A stretch of DNA of 64,000 nt, taken from Altererythrobacter epoxidivorans (GTDB taxonomy: Bacteria > Pseudomonadota > Alphaproteobacteria > Sphingomonadales > Sphingomonadaceae). Shown piece by piece: positions 55,847 through 64,000 of this stretch. The translations under genes were made by a program, and so were the position numbers. The notes beneath the pieces were generated by a model. It did not search any database. It saw only the letters and a program-made list of their open reading frames with translations, and was not told where the DNA came from. The stretch is taken from the NCBI RefSeq assembly GCF_001281485.1, contig NZ_CP012669.1, positions 1,364,001 through 1,428,000 of the forward strand. Reading direction: 5' to 3'. Every line of letters starts with the position of its first letter. Position 1 is the stretch's first letter.

Positions 55847-58513
55847 TTAGGCGTTAGCCTTCGCGATTGCGTCCCTGACGGCAGCAAGAGCTTCCTCAGC
55901 CTTGCTTCCGTCGGGTCCGCCGCCTTGAGCCATGTCAGGCCGGCCACCGCCGCCCTTGCCGCCCAACGCTTCGACACCGACGCGTACGAGATCGACTGCG
56001 CTGAAGTGGTCCGTGAGATCGTCCGTGACTGCCGCCGCGAAAGCTGCCTTGCCGTCATTGACCGCGCAAATTGCCGCAATTCCGGATCCAAGGCGTCCCT
56101 TCGCTTCGTCGAGCAAGGGCCGAAGCTCCTTGGGATTGAGCCCCTCAAGAACTTGCCCACTGAATTTCACACCGACGATTTCTTCCTCGGCAGACGCATT
56201 CGCTCCACCTGCGCCGCCACCGCCCAAGGCCAGCGCCTTGCGCGCTTCTGCCAGCTCCTTTTCCAGCTTCTTGCGCTCTTCCAGCAGCGCCGCAATCCTG
56301 CCCGGGACCTCTTCAGGTGTAGCACGGATGGCCCCTGCTGCAGCCTTCAATGCCTCTTCACGGTCGACGAGCCAGCGCCTTGCAGATTCCCCGGTCAGAG
56401 CCTCGATACGGCGAACGCCCGAACTCACTGCGCCTTCCGACACGATCCGGAACACGCCGATGTCACCGGTGGCCTTCACATGGGTACCCCCGCAAAGTTC
56501 AACGGAGTAATTTCGGCCCTCGCCTCCCTTGCGCCCCATGGACAGGACCCGAACCTCGTCGCCGTACTTCTCGCCGAACAGCGCCATTGCGCCAGCTTCG
56601 ATGGCATCTTCCGGGCTCATCAGCGTCGTACCGACGGGCTCATTTGCGCGGATCTCTGCATTCACCTCTGCTTCGATCGCAGCGATTTCATCTGCTTCGA
56701 GCGGCTTGGGATGCGAGAAGTCGAACCGGAACCGATCGGCTGCGACCAGTGATCCCTTCTGCGTCACATGCTCGCCGAGCTTGTTGCGCAAGGCAGCATG
56801 GACGAGGTGCGTGGCCGAATGATTGGCGCGAATGCGATCCCGCCGCTCGACATCGACTGAAAGGTGCACCGTATCGCCGACCTTGATCGAACCGGATTCG
56901 ATCCTGGCCTGATGGGCATGGAGCCTGCCAAGCGGCTTGGAGGTATCTTCTACCTTTGCCGAGAGCCTGCTGGTCGACGTGATCGTGCCAGCATCGCCCG
57001 ACTGACCGCCGCTTTCGCCATAGAACGGCGTCTGGTTGGTCAGGATGATCACGTTGTCGCCCGCAGCGGCGCTTTGGACCTCGGCGCCATCCTTCACGAT
57101 GGCCACGACGTTACCTTCGCCGCTGGTCGAGGAATAGCCGGTGAATTCGGTCGCGCCTTCACGCTCGGCAATGTCGAACCAGACCTCGCTGTCAGCTGCC
57201 TGGCCGGAACCCTTCCAGGCTGCACGAGCAGCCGCCTTCTGGCGGTCCATCGCGGCGTCGAAACCGCCCCGGTCGACGCCGATGCCGCGCGAACGCAGGG
57301 CATCTTCGGTCAGGTCATAAGGGAAGCCGTAGGTATCGTAGAGCTTGAACGCGGTTTCGCCGTCCAGTTCGCCGCCTTCGCCCATGTCGCCGGTTGCTTC
57401 GTCGAGAAGCTTGAGGCCCTTGTCGAGGGTGCGCCGGAATTGCGTTTCTTCGCGTTCGAGCACTTCCTGGATCAGTGCCTGGCCGCGCTGAAGTTCGGGA
57501 TATGCCTGCCCCATTTCAGTGACCAGAGCAGGTACCAAGCGGTGCATGAGAGGCTCTGAAGCACCCAGAAGGTGCGCATGGCGCATCGCGCGGCGCATGA
57601 TGCGACGCAGGACATAGCCGCGCCCCTCGTTCGAGGGCAGAACACCATCGGCCATCAGGAAACTGGTGGAGCGCAGGTGATCGGCAATGACGCGGTGGCT
57701 GGCGGTCTTGTCCCCTTCAGCCTTTACGCCGGTCAGCGCTTCGCTCGCGCCGATCAGCGCCTTGAACGTATCGGTATCGTAATTATCGTGGACGCCCTGC
57801 ATCACGGCAGCGACGCGTTCGATGCCCATGCCGGTATCGATGCTCGGCTTGGGAAGGTCACCAACGATTTCGTCGTTTTCCTGCGTGAACTGCATGAACA
57901 CGAGGTTCCAGATCTCTACGAAACGATCGCCATCCTCTTCCGGCGATCCCGGAGGGCCGCCCCAGATGTGATCGCCATGGTCGTAGAAAACTTCGGAGCA
58001 GGGACCGCACGGCCCGTCCGAACCCATTGCCCAGAAATTGTCCTTGGTCGGGATGCGGATGATGCGCTCTTCCGGAAGGCCGGAAATCTTGCGCCAGAGG
58101 TCGAATGCCTCGTCATCGGTGTGATAGACGGTGGCGGTCAGCCGGTCGGGTGCAATGCCCCATTCCTTCGTCAGCAGGGTCCAGGCGTGAACGATCGCCT
58201 GTTCCTTGAAATAATCGCCGAACGAAAAATTGCCGAGCATCTCGAAGAAGGTGTGATGCCGAGCGGTGTAACCGACATTGTCGAGATCGTTGTGCTTGCC
58301 GCCGGCACGAACGCACTTTTGAGCGGTCGTCGCACGCGGCGCCGGAGGCGTTTCGAGGCCGGTAAAGGCGTTCTTGAACGGAACCATGCCCGCGTTGACG
58401 AACATCAACGTAGGATCGTTGTACGGCACGAGAGGTGCGCTAGGCACCTCGGCATGATCTGCACCGGCGAAATAGTCGAGGAAGGACCGGCGTATGTCGT
58501 TGGTCGAAGTCAT
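55847..58513 (-). CDS. alaS: Alanine--tRNA ligase
   Basis: An 888-aa class II synthetase. Motif segments [20 protein letters not shown] (split), [24 protein letters not shown], the editing domain with [16 protein letters not shown] (HxxxH) and [15 protein letters not shown], and the C-Ala region with [13 protein letters not shown]. Length is standard. [12 protein letters not shown] is the family start. Confidence 0.97.
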   Translation of the reverse strand: MTSTNDIRRSFLDYFAGADHAEVPSAPLVPYNDPTLMFVNAGMVPFKNAFTGLETPPAPRATTAQKCVRAGGKHNDLDNVGYTARHHTFFEMLGNFSFGDYFKEQAIVHAWTLLTKEWGIAPDRLTATVYHTDDEAFDLWRKISGLPEERIIRIPTKDNFWAMGSDGPCGPCSEVFYDHGDHIWGGPPGSPEEDGDRFVEIWNLVFMQFTQENDEIVGDLPKPSIDTGMGIERVAAVMQGVHDNYDTDTFKALIGASEALTGVKAEGDKTASHRVIADHLRSTSFLMADGVLPSNEGRGYVLRRIMRRAMRHAHLLGASEPLMHRLVPALVTEMGQAYPELQRGQALIQEVLEREETQFRRTLDKGLKLLDEATGDMGEGGELDGETAFKLYDTYGFPYDLTEDALRSRGIGVDRGGFDAAMDRQKAAARAAWKGSGQAADSEVWFDIAEREGATEFTGYSSTSGEGNVVAIVKDGAEVQSAAAGDNVIILTNQTPFYGESGGQSGDAGTITSTSRLSAKVEDTSKPLGRLHAHQARIESGSIKVGDTVHLSVDVERRDRIRANHSATHLVHAALRNKLGEHVTQKGSLVAADRFRFDFSHPKPLEADEIAAIEAEVNAEIRANEPVGTTLMSPEDAIEAGAMALFGEKYGDEVRVLSMGRKGGEGRNYSVELCGGTHVKATGDIGVFRIVSEGAVSSGVRRIEALTGESARRWLVDREEALKAAAGAIRATPEEVPGRIAALLEERKKLEKELAEARKALALGGGGAGGANASAEEEIVGVKFSGQVLEGLNPKELRPLLDEAKGRLGSGIAAICAVNDGKAAFAAAVTDDLTDHFSAVDLVRVGVEALGGKGGGGRPDMAQGGGPDGSKAEEALAAVRDAIAKANA

Positions 58514-58566
58514 GCCAGCGCAGTTAGGCGTTCACGCGCGAGGCGACAAGCCGCGAAGTGCAGTCT

Positions 58567-59391
58567 TCAAGCGGTTGCAGAGACAATCCATACCGACGCA
58601 TCCATGGCGACGCGTCCGTCGGCGCAATTCTGCTGTGCCAAGGACCGCACCTTCTCGCGCATCGCCGGTCGCTCCTCTGCAGGAAGTTCGGCTATGGCAC
58701 GAGCAGCGGGACCGATGCGGGCAAAATAGGCCATCGCCTCTTCGACAGGATCCTCGCCTGCTCCAGCAATCATCGAAAAGTCGAGCCGATCGAAGGCTAT
58801 GTCGCGCCATCCGGCATCTGCCAGGATCCCTGCCACCCGGTCTTTATCAGAAAAGGCGAATGGTCCCGGCGCATGAGGGTCGGGCGGTGGTCCATCCGCA
58901 GGCGGCAGGATCTTGCCGAACTCACCGAAGAACGGGTTGTCGGCAACCGTCCGGAAGCAGGAAAATACGAGACCTGCACCGCGCACAGCCTGCCCCCGCA
59001 AGTGTGAGAAAGCAGCCACGGGATCATCGAAAAACATAACACCGTGCCGGGACATCAACACGTCCGGTCTCGCACCGGGTTCACAGGTCCATTCCGCAGC
59101 ATTGGCAAGATCGAATGCGACGTTGTCATCCGCGGTAACGCGCGATTTCGCAGTCTCGATGAGGGCTGGTGAGAGGTCAATTCCTTGAACGAAGGCATCG
59201 GGCCTGTCACGCGCCACCAGCAACGACAGTTCGCCCGCTCCGCAACCGACATCGAGGACATTGGCCCCAGCAATGTCCGAAAGGCGGCGGCGCAGGTGCG
59301 GTGTCAGTTCACTGAAGCTCAGATCGGTCCGCTGCCATTCGGCAGCCCAGGATTGTCCGACCCTGCCCAGCCAGTCTTGCGCGCCTGTCAT
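58567..59391 (-). CDS. Class I SAM-dependent methyltransferase
   Basis: A 274-aa protein with the AdoMet loop NVLDVGCGAGELSLLVA (about 45-61), an acidic residue after the second strand (GIDLSPALIE) and SRHGVMFFDDPVAAFSHLR, features of methyltransferase types 11 and 25. The substrate is unknown. GGGGGAG precedes the ATG; GTG immediately upstream is the alternative start. It follows recA but is separated by a terminator, so it is probably transcribed separately. Confidence 0.85.
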   Translation of the reverse strand: MTGAQDWLGRVGQSWAAEWQRTDLSFSELTPHLRRRLSDIAGANVLDVGCGAGELSLLVARDRPDAFVQGIDLSPALIETAKSRVTADDNVAFDLANAAEWTCEPGARPDVLMSRHGVMFFDDPVAAFSHLRGQAVRGAGLVFSCFRTVADNPFFGEFGKILPPADGPPPDPHAPGPFAFSDKDRVAGILADAGWRDIAFDRLDFSMIAGAGEDPVEEAMAYFARIGPAARAIAELPAEERPAMREKVRSLAQQNCADGRVAMDASVWIVSATA

Positions 59392-59493
59392 CACTTTCTC
59401 CCCCGTGCCTTCGTCCGTGCGCTTGGCATGAAGCGCAAGGTTTGGGCAAGGCCGGAGAAGTCCGGAAACGATGTTTCCACGTCACCCAAACGA

Positions 59494-59537
59494 AAAGCCG
59501 GCGGGAATTGCTGATCGAGGCAGCATCCGCCGGCTTT
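59494..59537 (-). terminator. Rho-independent terminator after recA
   Basis: On the minus strand AAAGCCGGCGG and CCGCCGGCTTT form an 11-bp stem around a 22-nt loop, ending in TTTTCG. It lies about 45 bp past the recA stop. Confidence 0.85.
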
Positions 59538-59581
59538 CCTTGTTTCCGAGCAACCCTTCGGTGCCCGCTTGAGCGATGATG

Positions 59582-60640
59582 TCAGTCTTCCGCGTCCGGG
59601 CCTGTCATCATCTCCTCGGCGACTTCGTCGGTCCGGCCGCGAATGGCAGCTTCCAACTTGTCGCAAATTTCGGGGTTTTCCTTGAGGTAGGTCTTCGCGT
59701 TTTCGCGGCCTTGGCCAATCCGGATACTGTCGTAAGAGAACCAGCTACCCGATTTTTCGACCACGCCGGCCTTGACCCCCAGATCGAGAATTTCGCCGAT
59801 CTTGGAGATGCCCTCGCCATACATGATGTCGAATTCGACCTGCTTGAACGGCGGTGCCACCTTGTTCTTGACGACCTTGACGCGGGTGGCGTTGCCGACA
59901 ACCTCGTCGCGGTCCTTGATCTGTCCTGTGCGACGGATGTCGAGGCGGACCGAAGCGTAGAACTTGAGCGCATTACCGCCAGTCGTGGTTTCCGGATTGC
60001 CGTACATCACGCCGATCTTCATGCGCAGCTGGTTGATGAAGATCACCATGCACTTGGAACGGTTGATCGACCCGGTGAGCTTGCGCAGGGATTGGGACAT
60101 GAGGCGCGCCTGCAGGCCGACATGGGAATCGCCCATCTCGCCTTCGATTTCGGCGCGGGGGACCAGCGCAGCTACCGAGTCGACCACCAGCACGTCGATC
60201 GCGTTCGAACGTACCAGTGTATCGGTGATTTCGAGCGCCTGCTCGCCCGTGTCGGGCTGAGAGACGATCAGTTCGTCGATATCCACGCCCAGCTTCTTCG
60301 CATAGACGGGGTCAAGCGCGTGTTCGGCGTCGACGAAAGCGGCAGTCCCACCGTTCTTCTGCGCTTCTGCAATCACATGCAGCGCGAGAGTGGTCTTGCC
60401 CGAGCTTTCGGGGCCGTAAACTTCGATAACACGGCCCTTGGGCAGGCCGCCAATACCGAGCGCGATGTCGAGACCAAGCGAACCGGTCGAGATCGATTCG
60501 ACGTTCATCGCTTCCTTCGAGCCCAGCTTCATGGCCGAACCCTTGCCGAAAGCACGGTCGATCTGTGCCAGTGCGGCGTCGAGCGCCTTTTGACGATCCA
60601 CGGAATTTTCCTTTTCTACCAGCTTGAGATTCGCGGACAT
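59582..60640 (-). CDS. recA: Recombinase RecA
   Basis: A 352-aa strand-exchange ATPase and LexA co-protease. Walker [10 protein letters not shown] lies at 76-84, followed by [34 protein letters not shown], the DNA-binding loop [15 protein letters not shown] and [17 protein letters not shown]. The ATG follows AAGGAGG. A LexA box lies about 90 bp upstream, as expected for an SOS gene. Confidence 0.98.
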   Translation of the reverse strand: MSANLKLVEKENSVDRQKALDAALAQIDRAFGKGSAMKLGSKEAMNVESISTGSLGLDIALGIGGLPKGRVIEVYGPESSGKTTLALHVIAEAQKNGGTAAFVDAEHALDPVYAKKLGVDIDELIVSQPDTGEQALEITDTLVRSNAIDVLVVDSVAALVPRAEIEGEMGDSHVGLQARLMSQSLRKLTGSINRSKCMVIFINQLRMKIGVMYGNPETTTGGNALKFYASVRLDIRRTGQIKDRDEVVGNATRVKVVKNKVAPPFKQVEFDIMYGEGISKIGEILDLGVKAGVVEKSGSWFSYDSIRIGQGRENAKTYLKENPEICDKLEAAIRGRTDEVAEEMMTGPDAED

Positions 60641-60728
60641 CGCATGGCCTCCTTCGCTTGCCTAGGGGTGCGACCGGGTTATCGACCGCCCCGCTGTAGG
60701 ATTGCGATGTATTCCATTTGTTCTCATA

Positions 60729-60743
60729 GAACAAGTGGGGAAC
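60729..60743. promoter_or_regulatory. LexA (SOS) box upstream of recA
   Basis: On the recA strand this reads GTTCCCCACTTGTTC, an exact GTTC-N7-GTTC alphaproteobacterial LexA site, 88 bp before the start codon. It overlaps a candidate -35 (TTGTTC) 17 bp from TACATC. A 17-bp palindrome TTGTTCTCATAGAACAA (60719-60735) shares its second GTTC. Confidence 0.9.
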
Positions 60744-60768
60744 GAAATTTTTTTGCCGGGCTGGAAAA

Positions 60769-63231
60769 TCAGCCCTTCTTCGTTCCTGCCTGGCGCATGA
60801 TAGCTGCTACCCTGTCGCCGATCTGCTGGACGCTGAATGGCTTAGGCATGAAGTGCATGTTCGGAATATCGATGTCCTTGCGCAGCTGTTCTTCCGCATA
60901 GCCGGACATGAACAGGACGGGCAGCTGCGGCTTCAGCTTGCGGATCTCGCGGGCCATCGCGGGGCCATCGAGGCCGGGCATCACGACATCGCTGACGACC
61001 AAGTCGAACGCTCCGCCCTGTTCCACCGCGGTCAGGCCCTCTTCCCCGTCGGCGCAGGATGTCACGGTATAGCCGGCACGGGTCAGTGCGCGTTCCGCCA
61101 CGGCACGCACCATGTCCTCGTCTTCGACAAGGAGGATGCTGCCCCCGCCCGACCATTCGCTGGACGGTTCGGGCTTTGTCGGTGCTTGAGCGGCGCGGCT
61201 CGGAACTTCGCCCTTGTGCACGGGCAGGTAGATCGTGAAGCGGGCACCGGTCGGGTACCCTTCGGCGTTCTTCACATTGTCTGCAAAGATGAAACCGCCC
61301 GATTGCTTCACGATGCCATAGACGGTCGAAAGGCCAAGGCCGGTGCCCTTCCCTTGCTCTTTCGTCGTGAAGAACGGCTCGAACAGCTTGGGCAAGGCTT
61401 CGGCAGGGATGCCCCCGCCGTTGTCCTGCACGATCAGGACAGCATAGTCGGCCGCCGGAAGGATTTCCGAGCCCATCTGCTGGACCTGGGTGGAGGTAAC
61501 ACGCCGCGTCAGGAGGGATATCCGCCCCGCCTTCACACCATGCGACTGGATCGCATCGCGCGCATTGACGGCCAGGTTCATGATGACCTGCTCAAGCTGC
61601 TGTGGGTCGGCGCGCACCGGCCCAAGGTCGCGATCATGCTGGACGTAATAGTCGATCTTGTTGCCAATCAGGCGAGTGATGAGCGGGCTGACTTCGCTGA
61701 CCACGTCCGGCAGCTGGAGTATCTCGGGGCGCAAGGTCTGCTGGCGCGAGAATGCCAGCAATTGCCTGGTAAGCGCCGCCGCACGGTTTGAATTTGCGCG
61801 AATTTGCTGGATGTCGTCGTAATCGCTGTCGCCCGGTGTATGGCGCAGCAGCATGAGATCGCATGTGCCGATAATTGCAGTCAGCACATTGTTGAAGTCA
61901 TGCGCGACGCCGCCAGCAAGCTGGCCGACCGCCTGCATCTTGGTCGCCTGGGCGACTTGCCGCTTCAGCTGCGTTTCCTCGGACGAATCCGTGAGGCTTA
62001 GCAGTACCGCCGCTTCGCCCAGTCCGCGCACACCGGCGAGGCCCATCGACACCGGCTCGTCCGGGTTGGAAACGAGCCTGATCGCCACATCACCGCTGGT
62101 CGCGGGCCCACGCCCATGGCGACGCACGGCATCAGAAAGTGGCCCCTTGTCTTCGCGAACGACCAGGTCGGTCGGGAAAGCCGGCAGGCCGCGATCTTCC
62201 CTTTCGACAGAGCGCAGGAAGGCATCGTTCCCGAACAGGAAACGGCCATCGCGATCCGTCATGGCAAGGCCGAGCGGAAGCTGTCCGAGCAAGGCTTCGA
62301 GCTGGGCGACACCGGCTTGCGATGGACCGTCCCATCCGCTGCCGATCCCGACGCCGCTATCGACGAGCAGCATCAACGATTGCCCCTTGTCGGGCGCAGA
62401 ACCGCTGCGTTTCTCGACCGCATCCAGCGGAACATGTATCAGGGTCTGGGGCGTACCGCCCCGCCCTTCGCGCGAGAAATATATGCGATCGCGCTCGTCG
62501 GATCGCAGGAATCCCACGAAATCCTGCCCAGCCAGTGTCGCATTGGGATCGCCCGCGGCACGTTCGGCGAAGCCGGTGCTTACGCTCTTGATAACGCCCT
62601 GAGGCGTAGTGATGACCGCTTCGATGCCGGAACGCGAGAGCATCCGGCCAAGTTCGCCTGTCACGTCGATATCGATCGATTCGTCTTTGACTTGGCCTGC
62701 GCATGGCGCGAACCGCCAGACGAGATGATCCTCGCCGCGACCGGCGCGCTCTGCATGGACCTGCCAGCGCGCTTCGAAGTCTTCACTCTCACCGAGCGCG
62801 GACGCCTGCGACACACCATCACGCCACGCCTCGCGCGCTAGCCTCACGAGTGCCTCGAGTTCGCCGGGCTTGGCAGGAAGGTTCGGCGGTGCACTTTGCG
62901 AACCGAACCACTCGACAAATGTGCCATTCGCACAGACCAGCCGGTTTGCGCGATCCGTGATCGCTATCGCTTCGCCTTCGCGCTCGATGGCTGCGACAGT
63001 GACCGACCAGTCCGGCGCGGAAGTCACCTCTTCACTCGGGTTGCGTCGCATCATCTCGACCATCGCGAAGCCTGCGAGCAGGACGACAAGGCCGAGCACG
63101 AAGGCGAGAGCGACCACGACCGAGGAAGTGACGGCGAACAGCACGGCGGCGCTCAGCATGAATGCCAGCCCCAAGCCGCCAATCAGCATCCGGTTGTTCG
63201 AATTGCCGGCCTTTGCGAGCAATTCCTTCAT
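60769..63231 (-). CDS. cckA: Hybrid sensor histidine kinase/phosphatase CckA
   Basis: An 820-aa cell-cycle kinase. Two membrane helices (about 15-60) are followed by PAS-type regions (about 80-430), a HisKA domain with phosphorylated H444 in GGVAHDFNNVLTAIIG, an HATPase_c domain (NGGGIPAEALPKLFEPF, GTGLGLSTVYGIV) and a C-terminal receiver with D748 in VVSDVVMPGLDG. This layout and the FNNVLTAIIG segment identify CckA, which through ChpT phosphorylates CtrA and CpdR. It overlaps the upstream DUF2062 gene by ATGA. chpT and ctrA are outside the window. Confidence 0.93.
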   Translation of the reverse strand: MKELLAKAGNSNNRMLIGGLGLAFMLSAAVLFAVTSSVVVALAFVLGLVVLLAGFAMVEMMRRNPSEEVTSAPDWSVTVAAIEREGEAIAITDRANRLVCANGTFVEWFGSQSAPPNLPAKPGELEALVRLAREAWRDGVSQASALGESEDFEARWQVHAERAGRGEDHLVWRFAPCAGQVKDESIDIDVTGELGRMLSRSGIEAVITTPQGVIKSVSTGFAERAAGDPNATLAGQDFVGFLRSDERDRIYFSREGRGGTPQTLIHVPLDAVEKRSGSAPDKGQSLMLLVDSGVGIGSGWDGPSQAGVAQLEALLGQLPLGLAMTDRDGRFLFGNDAFLRSVEREDRGLPAFPTDLVVREDKGPLSDAVRRHGRGPATSGDVAIRLVSNPDEPVSMGLAGVRGLGEAAVLLSLTDSSEETQLKRQVAQATKMQAVGQLAGGVAHDFNNVLTAIIGTCDLMLLRHTPGDSDYDDIQQIRANSNRAAALTRQLLAFSRQQTLRPEILQLPDVVSEVSPLITRLIGNKIDYYVQHDRDLGPVRADPQQLEQVIMNLAVNARDAIQSHGVKAGRISLLTRRVTSTQVQQMGSEILPAADYAVLIVQDNGGGIPAEALPKLFEPFFTTKEQGKGTGLGLSTVYGIVKQSGGFIFADNVKNAEGYPTGARFTIYLPVHKGEVPSRAAQAPTKPEPSSEWSGGGSILLVEDEDMVRAVAERALTRAGYTVTSCADGEEGLTAVEQGGAFDLVVSDVVMPGLDGPAMAREIRKLKPQLPVLFMSGYAEEQLRKDIDIPNMHFMPKPFSVQQIGDRVAAIMRQAGTKKG

Positions 63232-63815
63232 CCTTCTTTCGCCCCCAGACGACTGTCGAGCCGGGCTTCCATCAGCTTGAGCCGTTTTGCCCGGCGACGG
63301 GCGACCATAAAGCGCCAGATGAAGCTGGAGAGGAGGTATCCGACTGCTGCCGACACGATTGCCAGAACGACGAAGCCAAAGGCGGTAACCCCGGCGAGTT
63401 CGAAGAATTGCGCCAGCGGCCCGCGGTCATCTGCGAACTGGCCGGCTGCACCGGGGCCAACGACAGCATCGATATTGAGCACCAGTTCTCCGGTTTCCTT
63501 CGCGACGACCGCCCAGAACGGGAAGGTCAGCGGGTTCGTTACGAAAGTAACAGCTGCCGAAAGGGGGACGTTGGCCCGCGCCGGGAGAGCAAGAAATGCA
63601 GCCAGGAATATCTGGCCCAAGGGAACTATGAAGGCAGCAAAGAGCCCCAGAGCGACACCGCGAGGAACAGAGCGCCGGGTGAACCGCCACAACTCGGGCG
63701 ACAGGAACCTGTGGGCGATGGGCGCAAGGTATCGGTTGCTCGCCATTTCCTCTCTCGAGGGCATGTAGCGCCGCAATTTATCTGCCAGCCAGGTTTTCGA
63801 TCCGAATTCGCTCAT
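63228..63815 (-). CDS. DUF2062 membrane protein
   Basis: A 195-aa protein with three or four membrane segments. SRRSVPRGVALGLFAAFIVPLGQ-like region (RSVPRGVALGLFAAF), ALPARANVPLSAAVTFVTNPLTFPFWA is the DUF2062 hallmark (arginine before a membrane helix and NPLT/FPFW motif). It overlaps cckA by ATGA, so the two are co-translated; function unknown but the pairing recurs in sphingomonads in my memory. Confidence 0.88.
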   Translation of the reverse strand: MSEFGSKTWLADKLRRYMPSREEMASNRYLAPIAHRFLSPELWRFTRRSVPRGVALGLFAAFIVPLGQIFLAAFLALPARANVPLSAAVTFVTNPLTFPFWAVVAKETGELVLNIDAVVGPGAAGQFADDRGPLAQFFELAGVTAFGFVVLAIVSAAVGYLLSSFIWRFMVARRRAKRLKLMEARLDSRLGAKEG

Positions 63816-63932
63816 CGTCCGGGGTCGCCTTGCTCCGCCTCTACCGCTTAAGCAAGTGCCCAATCAGTATATTCGGCGAAGCGGTTGTCGTTTTCGACAT
63901 GGGTATGCCGCCTGCATTCGCCAAGCGGTAAA

Positions 63933-64000
63933 TCAGCCCCGGTCGCGCATCAGGCGCGCCTTGTCGCGCTTCCAGTCGCGTTCCTTGATCGACTGGCGCT
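63933..64000 (-). CDS. smpB: SsrA-binding protein SmpB, C-terminal end (runs off window)
   Basis: Only the final 22 codons are visible: RQSIKERDWKRDKARLMRDRG followed by TGA. This basic tail, with the IKERDW-x-RDKARLM pattern, is the conserved SmpB C-terminus that reaches into the mRNA channel during trans-translation. The gene begins outside the window. A 117-bp gap separates it from the DUF2062 gene. Confidence 0.85.
   Translation of the reverse strand, partial: RQSIKERDWKRDKARLMRDRG

Overview
The window is about 64 kb of gene-dense, high-GC chromosome from an alphaproteobacterium, most likely a member of the Sphingomonadales close to the Erythrobacteraceae. This placement is inferred from gene content: CckA and CpdR homologues of the CtrA cell-cycle circuit, split b/b' ATP synthase subunits, a class II EPSP synthase, a trpF-trpB-trpA-accD-folC cluster, LexA boxes of the alphaproteobacterial GTTC-N7-GTTC type, and FYDLN-acid and SapC family proteins. 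I see no phage, transposon, CRISPR array or plasmid gene; it reads as core chromosome.

Layout. 1-3512: a MarR regulator with an EmrA/EmrB-type efflux pair, divergent from a truncated DsbA-like isomerase across an 18-bp perfect palindrome. 3516-7727 (minus): a DDAH-type hydrolase with asd, then a DPP-IV-like peptidase. 7853-12808: the ffh-rpsP-rimM-trmD-rplS ribosome/SRP block, split between rimM and trmD by a thioredoxin-reductase-like flavoprotein on the opposite strand and a small membrane protein. 12928-16424: tRNA-Ala, a zinc-ribbon protein, then an aroA-cmk operon with two membrane proteins. 16769-20339: rpsA, a glyoxalase II and a quinone oxidoreductase. 20397-22965 (minus): atpI-atpB-atpE-atpF'-atpF. 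23151-27060 (minus): a complete ydbH-ynbE-ydbL envelope lipid-transport cassette, divergent from radC. 27998-35451 (plus): purB, then lapA-pyrF-trpF-trpB-small membrane protein-trpA-accD-folC. 35452-44266: AmpG-like permease, Rieske oxygenase, pseudouridine synthase, rsmD, a 22-codon micro-gene, a small secreted protein, uvrD behind a LexA box, and a DEAD-box helicase. 44393-49205: a hypothetical protein, a D-2-hydroxyacid dehydrogenase, sapC, a candidate MmgR/alpha-r8-like sRNA, an N-formylglutamate amidohydrolase, cpdR and tRNA-Val. 49347-64000: icd, a GNAT-nitrilase fusion, putP, a CPA2 antiporter, alaS, a methyltransferase, recA behind a LexA box, cckA, a DUF2062 protein and the 3' end of smpB.

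Connections. recA and uvrD carry matching LexA boxes, which implies a shared SOS response. CckA and CpdR belong to one phosphorelay. The sRNA candidate sits beside an N-formylglutamate amidohydrolase gene and cpdR, the neighbourhood I recall for mmgR in Sinorhizobium. Many genes in the operons overlap as ATGA or GTGA, indicating translational coupling. Start codons were chosen by ribosome-binding sites and family length, and several (asd, radC, the GNAT-nitrilase gene) are uncertain or non-ATG.
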